A stretch of 64,000 nucleotides of DNA, from the NCBI RefSeq assembly GCF_001746415.1, contig NZ_MEHJ01000001.1:806001-870000 (forward strand). Reading direction: 5' to 3'. Within the stretch, counting starts at the first letter, position 1. Each line of letters starts with the position of its first letter. Shown one piece after another: positions 16,651 to 25,530 of this stretch. Position numbers and translations under genes: made by a program. This stretch comes from Streptomyces agglomeratus (lineage in GTDB: Bacteria > Actinomycetota > Actinomycetes > Streptomycetales > Streptomycetaceae). The notes beneath the pieces are model-generated. The model was not told the origin of the DNA. It did no database searches and saw only the letters and a program-made list of their open reading frames with translations.

Positions 16651-17676
16651 ATGACTGCACCGACCGCATCGTCCCGACGACAGTTCCTCACTCTGCTCGG
16701 TGTCTCGGCGCTGGCGGTCAGCTGCGGCACGACTGCGAACGCCGGGTCCCCGGGCAAGGGACAGACCAAGACGCTCCGCTACCAGGGCTGGGCCGGCCAG
16801 GTCACCCTGCCCGAGCTCGCCGAGGATCTCGGCTACCTGGACGACGTGAAACTGAAGTGGGTCGGCAACACGACCAGCGGACCGCAGGACATCCAGACCG
16901 CGGCGACCGGCCAGACCGACTTCGGCGGCGCGTTCAACGGCGCCGTGGTCAAGCTGGCCGCCAACAAGGCTCCCGTCAAGGCCGTCATCAGCTACTACGG
17001 CTCCGACAAGGACTCGTACAGCGGCTACTACGTACTCGACGACAGCCCCATCCGCTCGGCCCGCGACCTGATCGGCGCGAAGGTCGGAATGAACACCCTG
17101 GGAGCCCACTCCGAGGCGATGCTCGACATCTACCTCCAGCGCGCCGGCCTGTCCCGGGCCCAGGCCGACAAGGTCGAACCGCTGGTGGTGCCGCCCGTGA
17201 ACACCGAGCAGTCGCTGCGCCAGAAGCAGATCGAAGTCGCCGTACTCAGCGGCATTCTGCGTGACAAGGCCCTGGCGAGCGGCGGGATCCGCCCCCTGTT
17301 CACCGACCACCAGCTCCTCGGTGCCTTCAGCGCCGGAACGTACGTCATGACGGACCGCTTCCTCGAACAGAACCCCGGCACCGCGCGGACCTTCGTCACA
17401 GGCGTGGGGCGGGCCATCGAGTGGTCGAAGACCACGCCGCGCGACGAGGTCGTCGACCGCATGACCGCCATCGTCAAGAAGCGCGGGCGCAACGAGGACA
17501 CCGCGGCCCTGCGCTACTGGAAGTCGTACGGCGTCGCGGAGACGGCAGGGCGGATCACCGGCAAGGAGCTCCAGCTGTGGATCGACTGGCTGGCCGAGCG
17601 CGGTGACATAGCGAAGGGCCAGGTCACGCTGTCCGGCCTCTACACCAATGAGTTCAACGCCAAGAGCGGGAGCTGA
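16651..17676 (+). CDS. Sulfonate ABC transporter substrate-binding lipoprotein (SsuA-like)
   Basis: The 341-residue periplasmic-type binding protein has an N-terminus MTAPTASSRRQFLTLLGVSALAVSC, which combines a Tat-like RRQFL with a lipobox ending at Cys25, so it is probably a Tat-exported lipoprotein. The mature part carries the NMT1/SsuA layout: GYLDDVKLKWVGNTTSGPQDIQTAATGQTDFGG and LIGAKVGMNTLGAHSEAMLDIYLQRAGL. It should bind an alkanesulfonate, taurine or a related organosulfonate outside the membrane and deliver it to the SsuC-like permease. The next gene starts four bases after the stop. Confidence 0.92.
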   Translation: MTAPTASSRRQFLTLLGVSALAVSCGTTANAGSPGKGQTKTLRYQGWAGQVTLPELAEDLGYLDDVKLKWVGNTTSGPQDIQTAATGQTDFGGAFNGAVVKLAANKAPVKAVISYYGSDKDSYSGYYVLDDSPIRSARDLIGAKVGMNTLGAHSEAMLDIYLQRAGLSRAQADKVEPLVVPPVNTEQSLRQKQIEVAVLSGILRDKALASGGIRPLFTDHQLLGAFSAGTYVMTDRFLEQNPGTARTFVTGVGRAIEWSKTTPRDEVVDRMTAIVKKRGRNEDTAALRYWKSYGVAETAGRITGKELQLWIDWLAERGDIAKGQVTLSGLYTNEFNAKSGS

Positions 17677-17680
17677 TCCC

Positions 17681-18529
17681 ATGCCGGAACGCACCACACC
17701 GAAGATCGTGTTCGATCGGGTCAGGAAGGACTTCACCGTCAAGGGCAGGGGGAAGAGGGCGGGGGTCGGACCGCCGGCTGCCGGGCTCACGGCCCTCGAC
17801 GGCATCGACCTGGAGGTCGCGCCCGGGGAGTTCCTCGTCGTCGTCGGGCCCAGCGGCTGCGGCAAGTCGACGCTGCTGGATCTGCTCGGCGGGCTCACGC
17901 GGCCGACCCGCGGGCGCATCCTGCTGGACGGCGTACCCGTGACGGGACCCGGCCTGGACCGCGGCATCGTGTTCCAGCAGTACGCCCTGCTGCCCTGGCG
18001 CACGGCACGTGGCAACGTCGAGTTCGGATTGGAGGCGACCGGCGTACCGCGTCGTGAACGCGCGGAGCGGGCCCGGGAGTATCTCGACCTGGTGGGGCTC
18101 TCGGGGTTCGAGGACCGCCATCCGCACGAGCTGTCGGGCGGGATGCGTCAGCGGGTGGCGATCGCCCGCAGCCTCGCGTACGACCCCGAGGTGCTGTTGA
18201 TGGACGAGCCGTTCGCGGCCCTGGACGCCCAGACCAGGGAGTCCTTGCAGGACGAGCTGCTGCGCATCTGGCAGCGCACGAAGAAGACGGTCGTCTTCAT
18301 CACCCACGGGATCGAGGAAGCGGTCTATCTCGGCCAGCGGGTCGCGGTCATGACATCCCGCCCCGGCCGGATCAAGCAGGTGGTGCCGATCTCCCTCGGC
18401 TCCCGCACCTCGGCGGACGACCTGAGGTTCAGCCCCGGGTTCGCACGCTACCGGCACGAGATCTGGTCGCTGCTGCACGACGAGGTGGCCAGGGCCCAGC
18501 AACTGGAGAGGGACGAGGTCGCCGTATGA
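17681..18529 (+). CDS. Sulfonate ABC transporter ATP-binding protein (SsuB-like)
   Basis: The 282-residue ABC ATPase has Walker A GPSGCGKST (56-64), Q-loop FQQYALLPW, signature LSGGMRQR, Walker B VLLMDEPF and switch ITHGIEEA. This pattern, with FQQYALLPWRTARGNVEFGLEATG, belongs to the nitrate/sulfonate/taurine (NitT/TauT) group. The start MPERTTPKIVF follows GGGAGCTGATCCC; an upstream in-frame start would overlap the previous gene without family support. It energises uptake with the adjacent permease and overlaps it by four bases (ATGA), so the two are translationally coupled. Confidence 0.94.
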   Translation: MPERTTPKIVFDRVRKDFTVKGRGKRAGVGPPAAGLTALDGIDLEVAPGEFLVVVGPSGCGKSTLLDLLGGLTRPTRGRILLDGVPVTGPGLDRGIVFQQYALLPWRTARGNVEFGLEATGVPRRERAERAREYLDLVGLSGFEDRHPHELSGGMRQRVAIARSLAYDPEVLLMDEPFAALDAQTRESLQDELLRIWQRTKKTVVFITHGIEEAVYLGQRVAVMTSRPGRIKQVVPISLGSRTSADDLRFSPGFARYRHEIWSLLHDEVARAQQLERDEVAV

Positions 18530-19470
18530 GCGCCGTGACCAGCACCGGCATCGAGAGCGCGGAAAAGAACCCCGCGCCGCGCGTCACCGCAGCGTCACCC
18601 CCGCGGAACACGCCCGCTGACGTCGTGCCTTCGCCGGCACCCCCGCCGCGTGCCGGCGTGCTGACCGCATCGGTGGGCCGGTTGCGCGGGAGGCTGCGCC
18701 GGCTGTCGTACCTGCTGCTGAAGGGAGCGACCAAGTCCGTTGCCATAGCCGCCCTGCTGCTCCTGTGGGAGACCGCGCCGAGGCTGGGCCTGGTCGACCG
18801 GACGTTCCTGCCGCCGTTCAGCGAGGTCGCCGCCGCCTGGTGGGGACTGGCGGTCGACGGTCAGCTCGCCGAGAACGCCCGCGCCAGTCTTACGCGCTCG
18901 TTCAGCGGGTTCGCACTCGCGGTGGCCGGCGCCGTGCCGCTCGGTCTGCTGATCGGCTGGTACCGGCCCGTCGCCGATCTCCTCGGCCCGCTGCTCGAGG
19001 TCTTCCGCAACACCGCCGCGCTGGCGCTGCTCCCGGTGTTCGTGCTGCTGCTGGGCATCGGTGAGACGTCGAAGATCTCCATCGTGGTGTACGCGTGCAC
19101 CTGGCCGATCCTGCTCAACACCATCAGCGCCGTACGCAATGTCGACCCGACTCTGCTGCGTCTGGCCAGGTCGATGGATCTGTCCGCGCCCCGGCTGTTC
19201 CAGAAGGTGATCCTGCCAGCGTCGGTGCCGGTGATGTTCACCGGCATCCGGCTGGCCGGAGCGGTCTCCATCCTGGTGCTCGTCGCGGCCGAGATGATCG
19301 GCGCCAAGGCGGGGCTGGGCTATCTCATCAACGCCTCCCAGTACAACTTCGCGATCCCGCAGATGTACGCGGGCATCATCACGATCTCCGCCATCGGGGT
19401 GGTCTTCAACCAGTTCCTGGTGGCCGTGGAACGACGACTCAGCTCCTGGCGCGTCCCGGCCGCCGGCTGA
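18526..19470 (+). CDS. Sulfonate ABC transporter permease (SsuC-like)
   Basis: The 314-residue inner-membrane protein has about six TM helices (from about residue 65). After a Pro/Ala-rich N-terminal tail come LLWETAPRLGLVDRTFLPPFSEVAAAWW, the BPD domain core RSFSGFALAVAGAVPLGLLIGWYRPVADLLGPLLEVFRNTAALALLPVFVLLLGIGETSKI and the EAA-like loop ARSMDLSAPRLFQKVILPASVPVMFTGIRL. It forms the channel with SsuA and SsuB homologues. The gene overlaps ssuB by ATGA and is followed by the monooxygenase after 123 bases. Confidence 0.93.
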   Translation: MSAVTSTGIESAEKNPAPRVTAASPPRNTPADVVPSPAPPPRAGVLTASVGRLRGRLRRLSYLLLKGATKSVAIAALLLLWETAPRLGLVDRTFLPPFSEVAAAWWGLAVDGQLAENARASLTRSFSGFALAVAGAVPLGLLIGWYRPVADLLGPLLEVFRNTAALALLPVFVLLLGIGETSKISIVVYACTWPILLNTISAVRNVDPTLLRLARSMDLSAPRLFQKVILPASVPVMFTGIRLAGAVSILVLVAAEMIGAKAGLGYLINASQYNFAIPQMYAGIITISAIGVVFNQFLVAVERRLSSWRVPAAG

Positions 19471-19593
19471 CCGCGCCCTCCGACCCAACTTCCCCCTCTC
19501 TCGGCTCCCCCCTCTTCTCGATTCCCCGATCCCTCGGCTCCCCGCTCCCTCGATTCCCCGCTCGCCCTGCTCGCCCTGCTGTGAGGAACTCTC

Positions 19594-20949
19594 ATGTCCG
19601 CGACCAGCCCTCGCCGGCTTCACCTCAACGCGTTCCTGATGAACGCCGGCCACCACGACGCCGCCTGGCGTCACCCCCGTACGCAGCCCGAACGCGTCAC
19701 CGACCTGCGCTACTTCCAGGAACTCGCGCGGACCGCCGAGCGGGGCAGGCTCGACTCCATATTCTTCGCCGACGGCCTCGCCCTGTGGGGCAAGGTCCGC
19801 CACAACGCCCTCGGAGGGTTCGAACCGCTCACCCTGCTGTCCGCCCTGGCGTCGGTCACTGAGCACATCGGTCTGATCGCCACCGTCTCCACCACGTTCA
19901 ACGAGCCCTTCCACACCGCCCGCAAGTTCGCGTCCCTGGACCACATCAGCGGCGGCAGGGCCGGCTGGAACATCGTCACCTCCGGCACGGTGAACGAGGC
20001 CCGGAACTTCGGGCAGGACGAGCACATGGAACACGGCCTGCGGTACGAGCGGGCACGGGAGTTCGTCGAGGTCGCCACCCGGCTCTGGGACAGCTGGGAG
20101 GACGACGCGATCGTGCTCGACCGTGAGGGCGGTGTGTACGCCGATACCGACAAGGTCCGCGAGATCGGCCACCGCGGCGAGCACTTCGGCGTGCAGGGGC
20201 CGCTGAACGTACCGCGCAGTCCTCAGGGTTATCCGCTGCTCGTGCAGGCCGGTTCGTCGGAGGACGGCAAGGAGTTCGCCGCCCAGTACGCCGAAGCCGT
20301 GTTCACCGCCCAGCAGACCCTGGCCGACGGTCAGTCCTTCTACAAGGACCTCAAGTCCCGCCTGGCGCGTTACGGCCGGACGGAGGACGATCTCAGGATC
20401 CTTCCCGGCATCTGCCCCGTCATCGGATCTACGGAGCACGCCGCGCGGGCGCTGGAGCAGGAGCTCACCGACCTCCAGGTGCCGGAGTACGGACTCGCCC
20501 AGCTGTCCGGCATGCTCGGTACCGATCTCACCGGCCTTCCGCTGGACGGACCGCTTCCGGAGCTCCCCGCGGAGCGGGACATCAACGGCAACAAGAGCCG
20601 TTTCACGCTCGTCGCCGAACTCGCCCGCCGTGACGGTCTGACGCTGCGCGAACTCATCGCACGCCTCGGTGGGGGACGCGGCCACCGTGTCGTCGCGGGC
20701 ACTCCCGAGCAGATCGCCGACCAGCTGGAGGAGTGGTTCACCCAGGGGGCAGCCGACGGCTTCAACATCATGGCACCTCATCTCCCGGGTGGACTTGAGG
20801 ACTTCGTCGACCACGTCGTGCCCATCCTCCAGCGGCGCGGCCTGTTCCGTACGGAGTACACCGGCCGCACCCTGCGCGAGCACTACGGCCTTCCCCGCCC
20901 CGCCAACCGGCTGGCCGCCCAGGCCGCCCCCGTACCGCAGGACCACTGA
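19594..20949 (+). CDS. FMNH2-dependent monooxygenase, NtaA/SnaA/DszA family
   Basis: The 451-residue bacterial-luciferase-fold enzyme begins SATSPRRLHLNAFLMNAGHHDAAWRHP; the family marker sequence HISGGRAGWNIVTSGTVNEARNFG and the closing AADGFNIMAPHLPGGLEDFVDHVVPILQRRGLFRTEYTG are clear. Members take FMNH2 from a partner reductase and oxidise substrates such as nitrilotriacetate, dibenzothiophene sulfone or other organosulfur compounds. In this operon, with an SsuE-like reductase and a sulfonate importer, it is probably a C-S bond cleaving enzyme that frees sulfite; it stands where ssuD would be expected. The exact substrate is unknown. Confidence 0.92.
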   Translation: MSATSPRRLHLNAFLMNAGHHDAAWRHPRTQPERVTDLRYFQELARTAERGRLDSIFFADGLALWGKVRHNALGGFEPLTLLSALASVTEHIGLIATVSTTFNEPFHTARKFASLDHISGGRAGWNIVTSGTVNEARNFGQDEHMEHGLRYERAREFVEVATRLWDSWEDDAIVLDREGGVYADTDKVREIGHRGEHFGVQGPLNVPRSPQGYPLLVQAGSSEDGKEFAAQYAEAVFTAQQTLADGQSFYKDLKSRLARYGRTEDDLRILPGICPVIGSTEHAARALEQELTDLQVPEYGLAQLSGMLGTDLTGLPLDGPLPELPAERDINGNKSRFTLVAELARRDGLTLRELIARLGGGRGHRVVAGTPEQIADQLEEWFTQGAADGFNIMAPHLPGGLEDFVDHVVPILQRRGLFRTEYTGRTLREHYGLPRPANRLAAQAAPVPQDH

Positions 20950-20979
20950 ACCGCCCCTCATCTCCGAAAGGACACCTCC

Positions 20980-21882
20980 ATGGCCACCACCGGCAACAGC
21001 TTCGACATCCGGCGCATCGGCGGACGGATCGGCGCCGAGATCCTCGGCGTCGACATCTCCGGCGACCTCGATCCGGCGATCGTCGGCGAGATCAACTCCG
21101 CGCTCCTGGAGCACAAGGCACTCGTCTTCCGTGACCAGCAGCTGGACGACGCGGCCCAGCTCCGCTTCGCCTCCCTCTTCGGCGAGCTCACCACCGCGCA
21201 CCCCACCGTGCCCTCCGTCGACGGGCAGCCCAGCATCCTGCCCGTCGACGGCGACGAGGGCATCCGCGCCAACCACTGGCACACCGACGTCACGTTCGTC
21301 CGTACGCCGCCCAAGGCATCCACGCTGCGCGGCATCGTCGTCCCGCCCTACGGCGGCAACACCCTCATCGCCAACTCGGCCGCGGCGTACCAGGACCTGC
21401 CGGAGCCGCTGCGTGAGCTGGCCGACAAGCTGTGGGCGGTCCACACGAACGCCTACGACTACGCCGCGCCCAGGACCGAGAAGGCCGCCGAGCACCGCAG
21501 GCAGTTCGTCTCACGCACGTACCGCACCGTGCACCCGGTCGTGCGCGTGCACCCCGAGACGGGTGAGCGGGGGCTCTTCATCGGCGGCTTCGCGCAGAGC
21601 ATCGTCGGTCTCGGACCGTCCGACTCGCGCGATCTGCTGCGCCTGTTCCAGTCGTACGTGACGCGTCCCGAGAACATCGTGCGGGTGGCGTGGACGCCCG
21701 GTGACGTCGTCCTGTTCGACAACCGCGTCACCCAGCACTACGCCCCGGACGACTACGGCGACCTGCCGCGCCTGCTGCACCGGGTGACCGTCGCCGGCGA
21801 CGTACCGGCCGGCGTCGACGGCACGCTGAGCCACGTCCTCGAGGGCGACGACGCCTCGCACTACACACCGGCCGCGGCCTGA
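20980..21882 (+). CDS. TauD-family Fe(II)/2-oxoglutarate dioxygenase
   Basis: The 300-residue jelly-roll dioxygenase carries the HxD pair His101 and Asp103 in NHWHTDVTF; the distal His is in DNRVTQHYAPDD, and the 2-oxoglutarate-binding Arg in LLHRVTVAG. TauD hydroxylates taurine next to sulfur to release sulfite and aminoacetaldehyde, and relatives act on alkylsulfatases' or herbicide substrates. Context with the sulfonate importer supports a desulfonating or alkylsulfate-cleaving role. It starts 30 bases after the monooxygenase (GAAAGGA before ATG) and is the last gene before a strong terminator. Confidence 0.92.
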   Translation: MATTGNSFDIRRIGGRIGAEILGVDISGDLDPAIVGEINSALLEHKALVFRDQQLDDAAQLRFASLFGELTTAHPTVPSVDGQPSILPVDGDEGIRANHWHTDVTFVRTPPKASTLRGIVVPPYGGNTLIANSAAAYQDLPEPLRELADKLWAVHTNAYDYAAPRTEKAAEHRRQFVSRTYRTVHPVVRVHPETGERGLFIGGFAQSIVGLGPSDSRDLLRLFQSYVTRPENIVRVAWTPGDVVLFDNRVTQHYAPDDYGDLPRLLHRVTVAGDVPAGVDGTLSHVLEGDDASHYTPAAA

Positions 21883-21886
21883 GGCC

Positions 21887-21932
21887 GGGGGCCGGTGCGG
21901 GCACCGGGTTCCCGGTGCCCGCACCGGCCCCC
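21887..21932 (+). terminator. Terminator of the organosulfur operon
   Basis: A perfect 22-bp stem (21887-21908 with 21911-21932) with two bases at the tip begins four bases after the TauD stop. Stem length and placement give a very strong factor-independent terminator. Confidence 0.88.
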
Positions 21933-22009
21933 TCCCGAACACGACGCTCGGTGAAGCTCGGTGAAGGCTTGCCCGAGGTCGCCTAACACGTCGTCATTAT
22001 GCTGATGTC

Positions 22010-22996
22010 ATGGTTGACATACCTTTTTCAGCGCTGGAAGTCGCGGTGGTCCAGGCGGGCTCCCCGGCCGTGGACACCCTGCGGGACACCGCCGCGTTCG
22101 CACAAGGACTCGAACGCCTGGGTTACCACCGGATCTGGTACGCCGAGCATCATCATTCGCCCGCGATCGGCGCCTTCCCACCCGTCGTTCTGACCACGCA
22201 CGCTGCCGCTTCGACCTCGGTCATCCGTCTCGGTTCGGGCGGAGTGCTGGCCCCCAACCACGCGCCCCTCACCCTGGCGGAGCAGTTCGGCACGCTGGCC
22301 GCCTTGCACCAGGACCGCATCGACCTGGGTATCGGCCGCGGTCCCGGCACCTTTGACGAGGCCACGGCACGAGCACTTCGCCGCGGAGCCGGACCGACGA
22401 CGGACGCGGAGTACGCGGCCGACGTAGCCGCGATCCTGACCTGTCTGGTCGACGAAGTCGCACTCGGCCCCCTGCCGGAACCGTGGCTGCTGGCCTCCAG
22501 CACCGCGGGTGCCGCTCTCGCCGCGGCACTCGGCCTGCCGGTCGCCGTCGCACACCACATCCGGCCGGACAACACCCTCGCGGTCCTCGACCATTACCGG
22601 TCGGCGTTCACCCCGTCCCGTTGGTGCGCGCGGCCCCGGGTGATGTTGTGCGTGGAGGCGGTCTGCGCCGAGACGGAAGAAGAAGCCGCGTGGCTGGCCG
22701 GACCGATGGACGTCGTCAAAGCCGGGCTCCTCAAAGGGGTGAGTGACGCGCCCTTCCCCACACCCGCCGATGCGGCCGGACACCCCTTCACGGCGACGGA
22801 GCGGCAGGCGCTGGCCGGCTTCCGCGCCCAGCAGGCCGTCGGGACTCCGAAGGCCGTCGTACACCGGCTCGCACAGCTGGCCGGTGAGACCGGGGCGGAC
22901 GAGCTGATGCTGACCACACCCGTGTACGACCTGGGCGACCGTATGCGCTCCTACGAACTCATCAAGAACTGTTCCGAGGCCACGACAGCACCGTAG
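22010..22996 (+). CDS. LLM class flavin-dependent oxidoreductase (MsnO8 group)
   Basis: The 328-residue luciferase-fold protein has IRLGSGGVLAPNHAPLTLAEQFGTLAALHQDRIDLGIGRGPG as the core of the MsnO8/YhbW group of single-component-like flavin oxidoreductases. RIWYAEHHHSPAIG matches the AEHH motif of these proteins. The substrate is unknown. It lies 127 bases after TauD but behind the 22-bp terminator, so it probably has its own promoter, and membership of the sulfur operon is only suggested by proximity. Confidence 0.9.
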   Translation: MVDIPFSALEVAVVQAGSPAVDTLRDTAAFAQGLERLGYHRIWYAEHHHSPAIGAFPPVVLTTHAAASTSVIRLGSGGVLAPNHAPLTLAEQFGTLAALHQDRIDLGIGRGPGTFDEATARALRRGAGPTTDAEYAADVAAILTCLVDEVALGPLPEPWLLASSTAGAALAAALGLPVAVAHHIRPDNTLAVLDHYRSAFTPSRWCARPRVMLCVEAVCAETEEEAAWLAGPMDVVKAGLLKGVSDAPFPTPADAAGHPFTATERQALAGFRAQQAVGTPKAVVHRLAQLAGETGADELMLTTPVYDLGDRMRSYELIKNCSEATTAP

Positions 22997-23167
22997 GAAC
23001 CACCCCGGGGGGAGGACCGCCGCTCCGCCGGCACGGTTGATGCTCAGCCGGGCCGCCACGGCATGAGTACGTCGGGACGCCCGGACTGAGTACGCCGCCC
23101 GATGTCCCTCCGCGCCGCCGCTGCTGGAATGAGCACCATGATTCCTGACGCACCGCGACGCGCGAGC

Positions 23168-23497
23168 ATGCAGCACGTCACCACCACCGGCACGGCCCTC
23201 GCCGTGGCCCTGCTGCCGCTGGCGGTCGGCGTACTACTGGCCAAGACCATGGCGGGTGATCCCCTGGCGCCGGTGAACGCGCTGATCACCAGCGGCGGAC
23301 AGCGTGCGCGCGTCTCACCGTCGCAGTGGCGCGGCTGCGGCAGGACCGCGCTGTCCAGGTGGAAGGCCGAACGAACGGAGGGCCTCCGCCGGTCGGACGA
23401 CAGTAGGGCGCGGCGCTGTATCGGACGCCTGCGAGACGAATCCAGAAGGCGCAAGCGGCTGCTGTCACGGTCGGGTTGTGCAACCACCTCCGCGTAG
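23168..23497 (+). CDS. Doubtful small membrane protein or gene remnant
   Basis: Within the otherwise gene-free 22,997-23,656 stretch, one frame starts MQHVTTTGTALAVALLPLAVGVLLAKTMAGDP, a believable single TM or signal-like helix. It then turns into an Arg/Ser-rich sequence with irregular codon use (from about base 23,300), which looks like a read-through into non-coding DNA after a break. It is either a real 110-residue protein or the 5' stub of a decayed gene. No homologous family is recognised. The rest of the gap holds only the hairpin at 23,590-23,617. Confidence 0.25.
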   Translation: MQHVTTTGTALAVALLPLAVGVLLAKTMAGDPLAPVNALITSGGQRARVSPSQWRGCGRTALSRWKAERTEGLRRSDDSRARRCIGRLRDESRRRKRLLSRSGCATTSA

Positions 23498-23589
23498 ACG
23501 TGGATCACGACGGAAGGCCCGCCATGCATCCGTACGACCCACCCGGGAGACGCCGCATCGTGACCGCCCGCCGCACACCCGAAGGGCGT

Positions 23590-23617
23590 GCCGGGGCGGC
23601 GCTTCGGCCGCCCCGGC
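23590..23617 (-). terminator. Hairpin terminator of the SDR gene
   Basis: A perfect 11-bp stem GCCGGGGCGGC (23590-23600) pairs with 23607-23617 around GCTTCG, 40 bases after the stop of the leftward SDR gene. Confidence 0.7.
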
Positions 23618-23656
23618 GCCCGGCGGGGGTCATTGGCACCCTCAGCCGGCCGGTCG

Positions 23657-24517
23657 TCAGCTCCGGGGCGCGGCGTCCACGCCGCGCGTGACGTCGGCCC
23701 AGGCGTCCAGTTCGCGAAGGCGTGCCGTGAGCGCGGCGCGCAGGCCGTCCTCCGCGGCGCGCCCCAGGGCCAGACGCAGGGGAGGCTGCTTGGCGTCGAC
23801 GGCGGCGAAGACGGCTGCCGCCGCACGGGCGGGCTCGATGAAGGCTTCGGGGGCCAGCTCACCGAGCGCGCTCCGCACGGCCCGTACGGTCGCGTCGTAG
23901 TCGGCGGCCGGCTCGGCGAAGACCAGGTGGGACAGGAATCCCGTGCTCATGTATCCCGGCTCTATCAGCGTGAGTTTGATGTCCAGGGGGGCGAGCTCGG
24001 CGGCCAGGGCGTCGGACAGCCCTTCGAGGGCGTACTTGCTGGCGGCGAGCAGACCGACTCCCGGGTGGGCCGACTGCCCGTACAGCGAAGAGCCCTGGAG
24101 GACGTGCCCGGAGCGCTGTGCCCGCAGTACGGGAAGTGTCGCGCGCAGCACGTTCAGCGGACCGAAGACATTCGTGTCGAAGATCGCCCTGGCCTGTGCG
24201 TCGGTTGCCTCTTCCACTGCGCCGAACAGCCCGTAGCCGGCGATGTTCGCGACCACATCGATTCGGCCGAACGCGGCGCATGCCTGCTCCACGGTGCGGT
24301 GGGCCGCACTTTCCTCACGTACGTCGAGTTCGAGCGCGATCGCCTTGCCCGGGTAGCGGTCGACGAGGTCGGCGACCGCCTCCGCCCGGCGGGCGGTGGC
24401 CGCGACGCGGTCGCCGCGATCGAGGGCAGCGACGGCGAGGGCGCGGCCGAGACCCTGGGAAGCTCCAGTGATGAACCATGCGCGGGCAGTGTGCGAGGTG
24501 TTTCTGTCATCGGTCAT
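23657..24517 (-). CDS. SDR family oxidoreductase lacking the catalytic tyrosine
   Basis: The 286-residue Rossmann protein has the NAD(P) motif TGASQGLG (17-24), VRE-type Asp at LELDV, NIAG at 91-94 (NNAG equivalent) and Ser143/Ser144 in QGSSLYG. Lys161 of the YxxxK motif is present in AASKYALEG, but the expected Tyr at 157 is Leu (GLLAASK). Without that Tyr the usual proton relay is missing, so the protein may be a non-catalytic sensor or may have a changed mechanism. The overall sequence is most like the oxidoreductases annotated only as SDR. An ATG four codons earlier (24529) is also possible. It is divergent from a CGNR regulator 115 bases away. Confidence 0.88.
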   Translation of the reverse strand: MTDDRNTSHTARAWFITGASQGLGRALAVAALDRGDRVAATARRAEAVADLVDRYPGKAIALELDVREESAAHRTVEQACAAFGRIDVVANIAGYGLFGAVEEATDAQARAIFDTNVFGPLNVLRATLPVLRAQRSGHVLQGSSLYGQSAHPGVGLLAASKYALEGLSDALAAELAPLDIKLTLIEPGYMSTGFLSHLVFAEPAADYDATVRAVRSALGELAPEAFIEPARAAAAVFAAVDAKQPPLRLALGRAAEDGLRAALTARLRELDAWADVTRGVDAAPRS

Positions 24518-24632
24518 GGTGAGGACCATAAGCGTTTAGCTCATAACTCACAAGGCGTCAGGCGTCCATGCGTCTACGGCCGAAGCGACTTTGCACCTAA
24601 CTGTCACTTCTCCCCTCTGGTACCGTGAAGCC

Positions 24633-25229
24633 ATGACGAAGGATGCGAGCCGGACAGCACTGAGCCCCTCACCGGCGGCGGAGCGCGTACTCACCTTCGT
24701 CAATACCCGCGCCATCGACGGCAGTCGGGAAGAACTGCTGGACGGAGCCGCTCTCACGGAGTGGCTGAGGCGGGAGGAGCTGGCAGCTCCCGCGTCGCTG
24801 GTCACCGATGCCGACGCGGCGGCCGCGCGTGAGCTGAGGGACGCCCTGGTGTGCGTCCTGCTGGCCCATGCGGGCGAGCCGGACGCGGACCAGAGCCGCG
24901 CCGACGCCGAGGAACATCTGCGCCGCAGTGCGGAGCTGTATCCCCTCGCACCGGTCATCACCGCGTCCGGCGTCCACCTCGCGCCGACTTCGGGCGGCGT
25001 ACCCGGCGCACTCGCCCAGCTGCTCGCCGCAGCGGCCGACGTCGCCCTGCGCGGCGACTGGATGCGGCTCAAGGCATGCCGGAACCCACCGTGCCACCTC
25101 GGCTTCTACGACCGTACGCGCAACTCCTCCGCCGCCTATTGCAGCCCGAACCGATGCGGAGCCCAAGTCGCCATGCGCAGCTACCGGAGCCGCAAGGCGA
25201 AGCAGGAGGCCGAGAAGCCGGGCGCGTGA
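24633..25229 (+). CDS. CGNR zinc-finger (ABATE-domain) regulator
   Basis: The 198-residue protein has an N-terminal helical ABATE-type domain (about 15-140; ALTEWLRREELAAPASLVTDADAAAARELRDAL) and a C-terminal treble-clef zinc finger with Cys149, Cys154, Cys170 and Cys175 (RNPPC ... YCSPNRC). In the name-giving CGNR motif, the residues after the last Cys are Gly-Ala-Gln instead of Gly-Asn-Arg. Family members are taken to be stress-induced transcription regulators. It is divergent from the SDR gene and probably controls it from the shared 115-base interval. The ATG at 24633 is chosen because the family starts near this point. Confidence 0.85.
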   Translation: MTKDASRTALSPSPAAERVLTFVNTRAIDGSREELLDGAALTEWLRREELAAPASLVTDADAAAARELRDALVCVLLAHAGEPDADQSRADAEEHLRRSAELYPLAPVITASGVHLAPTSGGVPGALAQLLAAAADVALRGDWMRLKACRNPPCHLGFYDRTRNSSAAYCSPNRCGAQVAMRSYRSRKAKQEAEKPGA

Positions 25230-25530
25230 GCCTCAGCCCTTCCTCCGCACGAGCCTCAGCTCTTCCCCCGCGTGAGCCCCAGCTCTTCCTCGGGTGGGTC
25301 GAGTGACCTGAAGTGCAAGGACTCGCAACCCATCCGGCCGGCGGACGCTTACGGCGCCGCAGGGCTCCCCGGCCTCCGCAGCCCACCGCCTCAGCTTCGG
25401 GGCACGGAGTACGGGGCCGTCTGCCGTGCTGCCGCAAGGACGGGATGAGACCGCCGGGGCGTCGCCCGGGTCCTGGGCAGTACATCGCCTAATCTGCCGA
25501 ACTGACACTTCATCACGAAAGGAACGCATC

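Noticed and set aside
18595..21495. A 966-codon open frame on the minus strand opposite the permease, monooxygenase and TauD genes
   Set aside because: It is the shadow of three clear genes, with Val/Gly/Asp-rich composition caused by high third-position GC. No motif or start signal supports it.
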